Positions 8,797 through 14,700 of a stretch of 36,991 nucleotides of DNA are shown in pieces. Origin of the DNA: Phycisphaerales bacterium (lineage in GTDB: Bacteria; Planctomycetota; Phycisphaerae; Phycisphaerales; SM1A02); NCBI GenBank assembly GCA_009692015.1, contig SIAB01000007.1, positions 1 through 36,991 on the forward strand. The letters run 5' to 3'. A program made the translations under genes and the position numbers. The first letter of the stretch is position 1. Every line of letters starts with the position of its first letter. The notes below the pieces were generated by a model. That model did not search any database. It was given only the letters and a program-made list of their open reading frames with translations, and was not told where the DNA came from.

Positions 8797-9701
8797 GGCT
8801 TGAGACCTTCGATAACTTCTGGACGCAGCGCGGCGCGAACATCATCCCAGTTGAAAAGCTGCGGGCGCATTCGATCGGTTCCGAATGAAGGCTCTTGCGC
8901 CGCGAGTGCCAATTCGCCCGATGGGGGTCCATCCCCTTCGCATCGCCCCTGCGACCAAATCGAAAATCGAATCCGTGTGGCGACGAGTGGCTGCACCGCC
9001 GCCGGCGGACTTCCGACCGGCCGTTCGCCACGGATCCACTCAAATCCCTCGAGCGTGCAGCTCGCCAGAACTTTTCCAAGCGCGTTCGTCCAATTGCATC
9101 CGACGGGCAGCAAGCTCTCACCGCGCGCGAAGATGACTCGACCGGGAAGTTCGAAGGACCACCCCCCCCGTCGTTCATCCCACGCGATCTGCTTGATCGC
9201 AGCCGAATCAATACGGGAGAGACCAAGAGCCTCCATCATTCGCCCCGGCTCGAGCAGACTCTCGATTCCGCCGAGTTCAAGGCCATCGAGCGCTGCGCCG
9301 CGATCGCCGCCATCCGTCCACCTCCTCAAGATCGCCCGTGTCGGACTCTCGCGGGGAAAGATCACCCACGCTTGCCCACCGCCACCGCCGACCCATAAGA
9401 ACTTCTCGCCAAGCTTGCTGAGGCGCAGGCTGAGTTCAACGGGCGGCCGCGCGATAAAATCGAAGTCGCCATCATCGAAGTGCCCACCACGCCCATCGGT
9501 CCACTGCAATGCTGCATGACCGCGCAGCGCGAGTGTTGGGATCGCCAGCAACCGCTGCTCCTGCGCCCGCTGAAAGTCTGCCGCTGTCGGGATAGCACCG
9601 GGCGGTTGCGGGACGCGCACGACCTGCGGCGGACAACCCGCGGCACACAGCACCAAGGCGACGACCCAGATCGCGACGCAAGCCGCACGCGCCCGGATCA
9701 T
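8793..9701 (-). CDS. Probable lipoprotein of unknown function
   Basis: This is a 302-residue protein. Residues 1-23 form a signal peptide with a hydrophobic core ending in L-C-A-A-G-C, which resembles a lipobox although position -3 is Ala. A Pro-rich stretch after Cys23 (V-P-Q-P-P-G) would tether the mature domain. The rest, with segments such as L-A-L-R-G-H-A-A-L-Q-W, F-D-F-I-A-R-P-P and K-F-L-W-V-G-G-G-G-G, recalls the LolB/LolA-like fold of outer membrane lipoprotein-carrier proteins; this is a fold-level impression, not a family match. It overlaps the genes on both sides by 4 bases (ATGA), so its function is probably tied to the RDD membrane protein and the 176-aa protein. Confidence 0.8.
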   Translation of the reverse strand: MIRARAACVAIWVVALVLCAAGCPPQVVRVPQPPGAIPTAADFQRAQEQRLLAIPTLALRGHAALQWTDGRGGHFDDGDFDFIARPPVELSLRLSKLGEKFLWVGGGGGQAWVIFPRESPTRAILRRWTDGGDRGAALDGLELGGIESLLEPGRMMEALGLSRIDSAAIKQIAWDERRGGWSFELPGRVIFARGESLLPVGCNWTNALGKVLASCTLEGFEWIRGERPVGSPPAAVQPLVATRIRFSIWSQGRCEGDGPPSGELALAAQEPSFGTDRMRPQLFNWDDVRAALRPEVIEGLKP

Positions 9702-10228
9702 GCGTCGGCGCGAATGATCTCGCCAAGTTGGTCAGCGAGTTCACGCACTTCCTCTTCGCGCACACCGGGATTCACAATTCGGATCGCCATCGACTCGGGA
9801 GGGGCACCGCGCGGGCGAAACGCCCAACTCTCGACATCCGCCTCGTGCACGATGCCATCCAATTTGAGCACTTTTCTTCGCAAGAGCACCAGGGCGAGAA
9901 TCCAGCGGAATGCACAGCGTCTTGGATCCGTTTCGCCATCCATCCGCTGCAGCATCTCGAGCAAGGTCTCGTCGTCCACGAAGGCGGTGCGCTTCTCGCC
10001 GGGCTTGGGAGCAATCGAACGCCAGAAGCAGACCAATCCATCCGGCCGCGCACCACCATCCCACGCGCCGAGTGAAAAGTCGAAGCGACGCAGAAGCGAT
10101 CGACCCTCTTCGTCCGTCCAGTCCGCGAGGGCCGCGACGAATGAGTCGCTCGCTGCAATGGGTTCCTGCGAATGGGCACACGCGCCAGTAAACCGTCCGA
10201 GTTCAAATGTTCCTGCGCTCACAGCCAT
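9698..10228 (-). CDS. Conserved small protein of unknown function (planctomycete-type)
   Basis: This is a 176-residue soluble protein without a signal peptide. From memory it resembles a small conserved family in planctomycetes with the pattern C-A-x-S-x-x-P-I near the N-terminus, F-S-L-x-A-W, C-F-W-R, a D-D-E-T-L-L-E segment, an R-W-I-L-A-L-V-L-L-R-R-K helix and a final V-N-P-G. No function is known to me. It is the first gene of the three-gene operon. The start ATG at 10228 has no Shine-Dalgarno sequence. Instead a TAGGCT box ends 7 bases before it, preceded by a hairpin. Confidence 0.82.
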   Translation of the reverse strand: MAVSAGTFELGRFTGACAHSQEPIAASDSFVAALADWTDEEGRSLLRRFDFSLGAWDGGARPDGLVCFWRSIAPKPGEKRTAFVDDETLLEMLQRMDGETDPRRCAFRWILALVLLRRKVLKLDGIVHEADVESWAFRPRGAPPESMAIRIVNPGVREEEVRELADQLGEIIRADA

Positions 10229-10235
10229 GAGCCCA

Positions 10236-10241
10236 AGCCTA
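10236..10241 (-). promoter_or_regulatory. TAGGCT -10-like box immediately before the ATG at 10228
   Basis: On the minus strand TAGGCT is followed by 7 bases and then ATG. With the usual distance from a -10 box, transcription would begin at or one base before the start codon, giving a leaderless mRNA. No good -35 element is visible. It is one of several such boxes in the window. Confidence 0.35.
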
Positions 10242-10245
10242 GCAG

Positions 10246-10266
10246 GCTGCTGAAAAACTCAGCAGC
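10246..10266. repeat. Perfect 8-bp hairpin, possibly an insertion sequence end or regulatory dyad
   Basis: GCTGCTGA (10246-10253) and TCAGCAGC (10259-10266) pair perfectly around AAAAC. The wider string CAGGCTGCTGAAAAACTC resembles terminal sequences that I associate with some bacterial insertion sequences (IS1182-like ends, from memory). No transposase gene and no matching opposite end were found nearby. Being directly upstream of a gene start, it could instead be a regulatory dyad. Confidence 0.4.
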
Positions 10267-10361
10267 GCAAGGGATCGGAATGCTGGGGTTACGGGAAAAG
10301 ATCATCGCTTCCAACCGCGTGGATTCAACTGGTCAACGCAACGATCATGATCAAGGGCATG

Positions 10362-10385
10362 CTCAAGATCAAGATCAAGATCGAG
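10362..10385. repeat. Short hexamer tandem repeat (ATCAAG units)
   Basis: Four consecutive 6-base units, CTCAAG, ATCAAG, ATCAAG and ATCGAG, follow a GATCATGATC palindrome ten bases upstream. In one reading frame this gives alternating Asp-Gln, in the opposite strand Leu-Asp. It lies in the gene-free stretch, so it is more likely a noncoding repeat than protein-coding. Confidence 0.6.
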
Positions 10386-10651
10386 ACAGTGTGAACGCTG
10401 CGGAATCATCTGCTCGGGGCTCAGACAGTCCTCGCCTGAATTCCAGCGCGCCATCCGGCGCGCGCTCAGACAAGCGGCGCAGACTTGCTCGGCTGCGGAA
10501 CTCGCCCGAGCAGCGATTCCTCCGCTTTCACGCGGGCGAGAAGCTGGCTTGAAATGTTGAAAACTGGTCCACCGTCTCGGAACCATCTTCTGGGCGAGTA
10601 TGCAAGCCGAGCCGGAGTCCGCGACAGTCGGTGGGCAAGAAGACTTCCCGA

Positions 10652-11932
10652 TCAACGCGCAAAGTGGGCAACAGCCCAGTTTCGCTTGCCGCGCCGCACG
10701 AACGCCAGCGATCCATGCAGCAGCGACGCTGCCGTGATGCGACTTTCAAGTGAGGCTCGTTCACCATTCACCATCACCGCACCCGACTCGAGAAACTCGC
10801 GCGCCTCGCGCTTGCTCGTCGCCAGACCAGCTTCGAGAAGAAGTTCGCTCACCAACTTTCCTTCTCCGGTGAGTGCCGCCCGCGGCAATCGCGGGCCGGG
10901 CAGATCGGCCGCGACATCCAAGGCAGACTGCTGGTCGAGCGCGCGAACATCCCCGCCGAACAAGGCATTTGAGCAGAGTGTCGCCCGCTTGGTTTCTGCT
11001 TCGCCGTGAACCATCGTGGTCAGTTCATCCGCCAGCGCTCTCTGAACAGACCGCGCTGCGGGATCCATTGCGTGCGACCGTGAAAGTTCCTCGACTCTTT
11101 CCTGGGACGCGAAGGTGAACCAACGCATGAATTTCAGGGCATCATCATCCGCCGCATTCAACCAATACTGATGGAATCGATAGGGACTCGTGCGCGCTGG
11201 GCTCAAGTAGATCGCACCTGACTCTGACTTTCCGATCTTGGACCCATCGGACTTGGTCACCAGCTGATTCGTGATTCCGTAGGCGTCTCCACCGGCGATC
11301 CTGCGAATCAGGTCGATGCCCGAGCAGATGTTGCCCCACTGATCCGCCCCACCGAGCTGCACCGTGCATCCCTCCGTTCGATGCAGATGCAGGAAGTCAT
11401 AGGCCTGCAGGATCATGTAACTGAATTCGGTATAGGAAATTCCCTGCTCGCGCGCCGACAAACGGTTCGCCACAGAATCGCGTGCCACCATTTGATTCAC
11501 CGAAAAGTGTTTGCCGATATCGCGCAGCATGTCGACGAACCCAATCTTCAAGAGCCAGTCTGCATTGTCGACAATGCGTGCCGCGGTCGGTCCGTCGAAG
11601 TCGAGCAACCGCGCAAAGATCGGGCGCTGGCAGTTGATGTTGTGGCGAACCTGCTCGGCACTGATCAGTTGTCGTTCATCGCTCTTGCCGCTGGGATCTC
11701 CAATCAGTCCGGTCGCCCCGCCCATGAGCACCAGTGGTTGGTGCCCCGCCTGCTGCCACCGCGCGAGCGCGACGATCGGGAGCAGGTTGCCGATGGTGAG
11801 CGTGTCAGAAGTCGGATCGAATCCGCAGTAGGCGATCCGCCCCGGCGTCGCAAGGTGGTCCACAAGCTGCTCGGAGGTGACCTGGTGCAATAATCCACGC
11901 CACTTCAGATCGTCGAGAAGGTCGCAAGCCAT
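10652..11932 (-). CDS. tyrS: Tyrosyl-tRNA synthetase
   Basis: This class I aminoacyl-tRNA synthetase attaches tyrosine to tRNA-Tyr in the cytoplasm. It has 426 residues, the normal length of bacterial TyrRS. The HIGH-like motif is T-I-G-N (residues 46-49), after Y-C-G-F-D-P-T. The tyrosine-binding region includes G-G-A-T-G-L-I-G-D-P-S-G and Q-L-G-G-A-D-Q-W-G-N. The KMSKS-like loop is K-I-G-K-S (232-236), and the C-terminal S4 RNA-binding domain covers about residues 355-426. It is transcribed away from the ribosomal protein operon. The ATG at 11932 is preceded by TAGGAT with a 6-base gap; AGGA within this box could also act as a ribosome binding site. Confidence 0.97.
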   Translation of the reverse strand: MACDLLDDLKWRGLLHQVTSEQLVDHLATPGRIAYCGFDPTSDTLTIGNLLPIVALARWQQAGHQPLVLMGGATGLIGDPSGKSDERQLISAEQVRHNINCQRPIFARLLDFDGPTAARIVDNADWLLKIGFVDMLRDIGKHFSVNQMVARDSVANRLSAREQGISYTEFSYMILQAYDFLHLHRTEGCTVQLGGADQWGNICSGIDLIRRIAGGDAYGITNQLVTKSDGSKIGKSESGAIYLSPARTSPYRFHQYWLNAADDDALKFMRWFTFASQERVEELSRSHAMDPAARSVQRALADELTTMVHGEAETKRATLCSNALFGGDVRALDQQSALDVAADLPGPRLPRAALTGEGKLVSELLLEAGLATSKREAREFLESGAVMVNGERASLESRITAASLLHGSLAFVRRGKRNWAVAHFAR

Positions 11933-11938
11933 GGGCGA

Positions 11939-11944
11939 ATCCTA
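11939..11944 (-). promoter_or_regulatory. TAGGAT -10-like box 6 bases before the tyrS ATG
   Basis: On the minus strand TAGGAT, 6 bases, ATG would place the transcription start on the A of the start codon. The same box with nearly the same 6-base spacer occurs before the gene at 24130. The AGGA within it could alternatively be a Shine-Dalgarno sequence at about 8 bases. Confidence 0.4.
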
Positions 11945-12043
11945 TAAAGACTCTCGCCGCGGGTTGCGGCGCAGTCCTGCCAGCCCGCGCTTTGGTCGCG
12001 CGGGGGTTGTAAGACCCTCCCCCGGAAAGACCGGATGGATCGC

Positions 12044-12072
12044 TTGCATGATTCCGCGCCACTTGCTAGCCT
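12044..12072 (+). promoter_or_regulatory. Candidate promoter of the rplK-rplA-rplJ-rplL operon
   Basis: TTGCAT (12044-12049) and TAGCCT (12067-12072) are separated by 17 bases, in a T-G-C-TAG context. Transcription would start near 12079, leaving a leader of about 100 bases before rplK. The leader has a short hairpin (GCTCC/GGAGC, 12140-12154) just upstream of the ribosome binding site, which might be a site for feedback control, but no L1-binding consensus could be confirmed. Confidence 0.42.
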
Positions 12073-12178
12073 CCTGCGCTCTTCAATCGCAGACCGTACG
12101 AACTACTTGATTGCGCTGGATCTTGGCTGAAACAGCATCGCTCCTCGTCGGAGCCAATCAGGTGGGAGGTTCAAAACT

Positions 12179-12604
12179 ATGGCCAAGAAAATAACAAAGC
12201 AGTTCAAGATTCTCGCCCCGGGTGGCAAGGCGACACCCGCTCCACCACTCGGACCGGTTCTCGGCGCAAATGGCGTCAATCCTGGGCAGTTCATTTCCAA
12301 GTTCAACGAAGCGACCCGTGAATTCAACGGCCGCGTGGTGGGCTGCATCGTCACGGTCTACGCCGATCGGTCGTTCGACCTCGAAATCAAGAGCTCGCCC
12401 TCTTCGGTGTTGATCGCGGCGGCGCTCAAGATCGAAAAGGGTTCGGGCAAGCCCAATACCGAAAAAGTTGGCAAGCTCTCGCAGGTTCAACTTCGCAAGA
12501 TTGCCGAAGAGAAGATGAAGGATCTCAACGCCGGCAGCGTCGATGCAGCCATGCGCGTGATCGCCGGGACAGCGCGTTCGATGGGCGTAACGGTGGAGGC
12601 ATAA
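12179..12604 (+). CDS. rplK: 50S ribosomal protein L11
   Basis: L11 binds the GTPase-associated centre of 23S rRNA and is needed for factor-dependent steps and the stringent response. It has 141 residues, the standard length. The flexible N-terminal domain carries the hallmark P-P-L-G-P-x-L-G-x-x-G motif (residues 22-32), and the C-terminal rRNA-binding domain has S-V-L-I-A-A-A-L-K and V-I-A-G-T-A-R-S-M-G. GGGAGG lies about 9 bases before the ATG. It begins the ribosomal operon. Unlike in many bacteria, nusG and secE are not directly upstream; tyrS is divergent instead. Confidence 0.98.
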   Translation: MAKKITKQFKILAPGGKATPAPPLGPVLGANGVNPGQFISKFNEATREFNGRVVGCIVTVYADRSFDLEIKSSPSSVLIAAALKIEKGSGKPNTEKVGKLSQVQLRKIAEEKMKDLNAGSVDAAMRVIAGTARSMGVTVEA

Positions 12605-12609
12605 TTCCA

Positions 12610-13308
12610 ATGGCAATCAAAGAACCAACAATCATCGGGCACAGCAAGCGGGTGCGTGGCAACCAAGCGTTCATCGTCAAGAGCGCGCTCGCCCCCGCGG
12701 ATGCGATCAAGTCGCTCCGCAAGTTCAAGGCTGCCAAGTTTGACCAGACGGTCAATGTGGTCGTGCATCTGGGCATCGACCCCAAGGTCGCGGATCAGGC
12801 GCTGCGCGGCGCCATCTCTTTTCCCAAGGGTGTTGGAAAGACGGCGCGCGTCATTTGCTTCTGCAATAGTGACAAGGCCCCAGCGGCACGGGCTGCGGGT
12901 GCCGTCGAAGTCGGTGCAGAAGACCTCGTCGCGAAAATCGAAGGTGGCTGGATGGATTTTGAAGTCGCCGTCGCGAGCCCCGACATGATGCGCATCGTCA
13001 GTCGCCTCGGGAAAGTGCTCGGTCCCAAGGGACTGATGCCATCTCCCAAGGCTGGAACCGTCACTGCGGATGTGGCCACCGCCGTGCGCGAATATGTGGC
13101 GGGCAAGGTCGAGTATCGAAATGATGATGGCGGCAATGTCCACTGCATCGTTGGAAAGTTGTCATTCAGCGACGAGGATCTTGTGGCGAATCTCGAGCAC
13201 TTCATCGCAGTCATCCAGAAGGTGAAGCCCGCTTCATCCAAGGGGCTTTACATTCGCAAGTGCGTGGTGAGCGCATCCATGAGCCCGGGCGTCCAAATCG
13301 CAGTCTGA
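12610..13308 (+). CDS. rplA: 50S ribosomal protein L1
   Basis: L1 binds the mobile L1 stalk of 23S rRNA, and in many bacteria also its own mRNA. It has 232 residues, the usual size. Typical segments are T-V-N-V-V-V-H-L-G-I-D-P-K, the G-K-V-L-G-P-K-G-L-M-P-S-P-K-x-G-T-V signature of the second domain, and the G-K-V-E-Y-R region near the end. It follows rplK by 5 bases, and its ribosome binding site GGAGG lies inside the last codons of rplK, consistent with translational coupling. Confidence 0.98.
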   Translation: MAIKEPTIIGHSKRVRGNQAFIVKSALAPADAIKSLRKFKAAKFDQTVNVVVHLGIDPKVADQALRGAISFPKGVGKTARVICFCNSDKAPAARAAGAVEVGAEDLVAKIEGGWMDFEVAVASPDMMRIVSRLGKVLGPKGLMPSPKAGTVTADVATAVREYVAGKVEYRNDDGGNVHCIVGKLSFSDEDLVANLEHFIAVIQKVKPASSKGLYIRKCVVSASMSPGVQIAV

Positions 13309-13335
13309 TCCGCACGATCTCCACAAGGTGAACCT

Positions 13336-13884
13336 ATGAGCAAACCAATCAAGAACATGATCGTCGGCGAGTACAAGAAACGATTCGCTGATGTCGAGGG
13401 AGCCGTGCTGATCGAGATCCGCGGCATCCCCGCCAAGGCGACCACGCAGTTGCGGGCTCAATTGCGCGCCACCGATGTCCGTGTCACGGTTGTCAAAAAC
13501 ACACTCGCCAAGCGGGCCTTCATTGGCACCCCGCTGGCCCCGCTCGCCGCCGGACTCAACGGTCCCCGTGCCATCGTGTACGGGAAAGCAAGCGTGGTCA
13601 CGATTGCCCGCCAACTGGTGAAGTCGGCCCGAGACAATGACAAGCTCGCGCTGATGGGTGCTTGCCTCGACGGTGCCTGGTTCGAAGGCAAGGACGGCGT
13701 GACCCGCCTGAGTAAATTCCCAACGCGCGAGGAAGCGCATTCGCAGTTGATCACGCTCGTTCTCTCCCCGGCGCGCAAGGCAGTTGCCGCGGTGAAGGGT
13801 CCCGGCGGCCGGCTGCTGGGAATCGTCAAAGAGATTCAATCGCGCCTCGAGAAGGGTGAATCCATTTCCGCGAGGGCAAACTGA
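13336..13884 (+). CDS. rplJ: 50S ribosomal protein L10
   Basis: L10 forms the base of the L7/L12 stalk. It has 182 residues. The N-terminal rRNA-binding part shows the usual start (M-S-K-P-I-K-N-M-I-V), I-R-G-I-P-A-K and V-V-K-N-T-L-A-K-R-A, and the C-terminal helix that binds L12 dimers lies beyond residue 140. AAGGTG precedes the ATG by about 5 bases. Only 27 bases separate it from rplA, too little for the long L10-binding leader known upstream of rplJ in Escherichia coli and Bacillus. Any L10 autoregulation must use another site. Confidence 0.97.
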   Translation: MSKPIKNMIVGEYKKRFADVEGAVLIEIRGIPAKATTQLRAQLRATDVRVTVVKNTLAKRAFIGTPLAPLAAGLNGPRAIVYGKASVVTIARQLVKSARDNDKLALMGACLDGAWFEGKDGVTRLSKFPTREEAHSQLITLVLSPARKAVAAVKGPGGRLLGIVKEIQSRLEKGESISARAN

Positions 13885-13929
13885 CTGATTTCGTAGAACG
13901 CACTCCACTGGTCCCTCACGGGATGAAAT

Positions 13930-13945
13930 GACGCCTCGTGGCGTC
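13930..13945 (+). other. Hairpin in the rplJ-rplL intergenic region
   Basis: GACGCC (13930-13935) and GGCGTC (13940-13945) pair perfectly with loop TCGT, 35 bases before rplL. No T-tract follows, so it is not an intrinsic terminator. It may be an RNA processing or stability element helping the higher synthesis of L7/L12; this is inference. Confidence 0.35.
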
Positions 13946-13980
13946 GCCTATGGAGAGCAATAATTTGAAGGAGTATCGCA

Positions 13981-14379
13981 ATGTCTGACGCAAAAACATT
14001 TGAAGCAAAGATCACGGCCATGGGTGATTCCATCGCCGCCCTCACCCTCAAGGAGGCAGTCGATCTGGCTGACTACATGAAGGACAAGTACGGGATCGAA
14101 CCAGCCGCAGGCGGCGGGGTCATGATGGCGGCAAGCGATGGCGGCGGCGCCCCTGCTGTTGTCGAGCAGACCGATTTCACGGTCATTCTGGAAAACTCGG
14201 GAGCTTCCAAGATCAATGTGATCAAGGTTGTGCGCGAGGCGACCGGATTGGGTCTCAAGGAGGCCAAGGACCTCGTCGATGCCGCTCCCAAGGCAATCAA
14301 GGAGCTCATTCCAAAGGAAGAGGCCGACAAACTCAAGGCTGCGCTTGAGGCAGCTGGCGGAAAAGTCACTCTCAAGTGA
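13981..14379 (+). CDS. rplL: 50S ribosomal protein L7/L12
   Basis: L7/L12 is the multicopy stalk protein that recruits translational GTPases. It has 132 residues. An N-terminal dimerisation domain (about 1-38) is followed by an Ala/Gly-rich hinge with a G-G-G-V-M-M-A-A stretch, and the conserved C-terminal domain contains [28 protein letters not shown] and final G-G-K-V-T-L-K. A strong AAGGAG is placed 7 bases before the ATG, the best Shine-Dalgarno sequence in this operon, in keeping with its higher copy number. A terminator follows 38 bases after the stop. Confidence 0.98.
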   Translation: MSDAKTFEAKITAMGDSIAALTLKEAVDLADYMKDKYGIEPAAGGGVMMAASDGGGAPAVVEQTDFTVILENSGASKINVIKVVREATGLGLKEAKDLVDAAPKAIKELIPKEEADKLKAALEAAGGKVTLK

Positions 14380-14417
14380 CTTGATCCGGGCGCTAAGCCA
14401 TCGATTTTGTTTCTCTC

Positions 14418-14443
14418 GCCCCGCCACTCGGCGGGGCTTTTTT
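14418..14443 (+). terminator. Intrinsic terminator between rplL and rpoB
   Basis: GCCCCGCC (14418-14425) and GGCGGGGC (14430-14437) form a perfect 8-bp GC-rich stem with loop ACTC, followed directly by six T residues. This is the strongest terminator in the window. Its position corresponds to the rplL-rpoB attenuator of Escherichia coli, which lowers polymerase gene expression relative to the ribosomal proteins; partial read-through is inferred. Confidence 0.88.
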
Positions 14444-14700
14444 GTCCCTTGAGCCCAAGTCTGAGGCACAGCGCAGGCGGCCAACCACGACGCCATCAAA
14501 CTTGCAAAAACAACCAAGAAAGTTCCAAACGCCCCTTGCGGACTCTTTGCTGACGGTGATACTCTTCGGGACTTGGCGCGCGCTCCCGTATCTGTTCGCA
14601 AATCCATCAAACATCGACCCAAGCGAGTGACATCGCGTGGGGCGATGCTGGCGGACAACGGGAACGCATTGGGTTGGAACAAGAATTTTCAGAGGTGACT
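14444..14700 (+). other. Gap between the rplL terminator and rpoB
   Basis: No gene is seen in these 257 bases. They hold one promoter-like sequence (see 14536-14565), which would leave an untranslated leader of about 130 bases before rpoB. An in-frame TTG at 14674 could extend RpoB by 9 residues, but the ATG at 14701 has the better ribosome binding site. Confidence 0.5.
14536..14565 (+). promoter_or_regulatory. Candidate rpoBC promoter (extended -10)
   Basis: TTGCGG (14536-14541) and TACTCT (14560-14565) are 18 bases apart, and TG is present one base before the -10 box (T-G-A-TACTCT), as in an extended -10 promoter. Together with the terminator just upstream, it would let rpoBC be expressed separately from the ribosomal genes. 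It is based on consensus matching only. Confidence 0.4.

Larger units (their letters stand above)
10229..10651. other. Gene-free 423-base stretch between tyrS and the 176-aa gene
   Basis: No convincing coding region is seen on either strand. The stretch contains the TAGGCT box and hairpin near 10236-10266, a palindrome GATCATGATC at 10343-10352, and a short tandem repeat of ATCAAG units. The remainder shows ORFs only of low-complexity or frame-shadow character. It may hold decayed mobile DNA. No terminator for tyrS was recognised. Confidence 0.6.

Noticed and set aside
10302-10655. 117-aa minus-strand ORF and an overlapping plus-strand ORF (10172-10552) in the gene-free stretch
   Set aside because: Their content is driven by the hexamer repeat (Leu-Asp or Asp-Gln runs) and arginine/serine-rich shadow composition. 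There is no ribosome binding site or recognisable domain.
13930-13945. Hairpin before rplL as an intrinsic terminator
   Set aside because: No T-tract follows the stem, and rplL must be cotranscribed or made in excess. It was kept only as a structural element.
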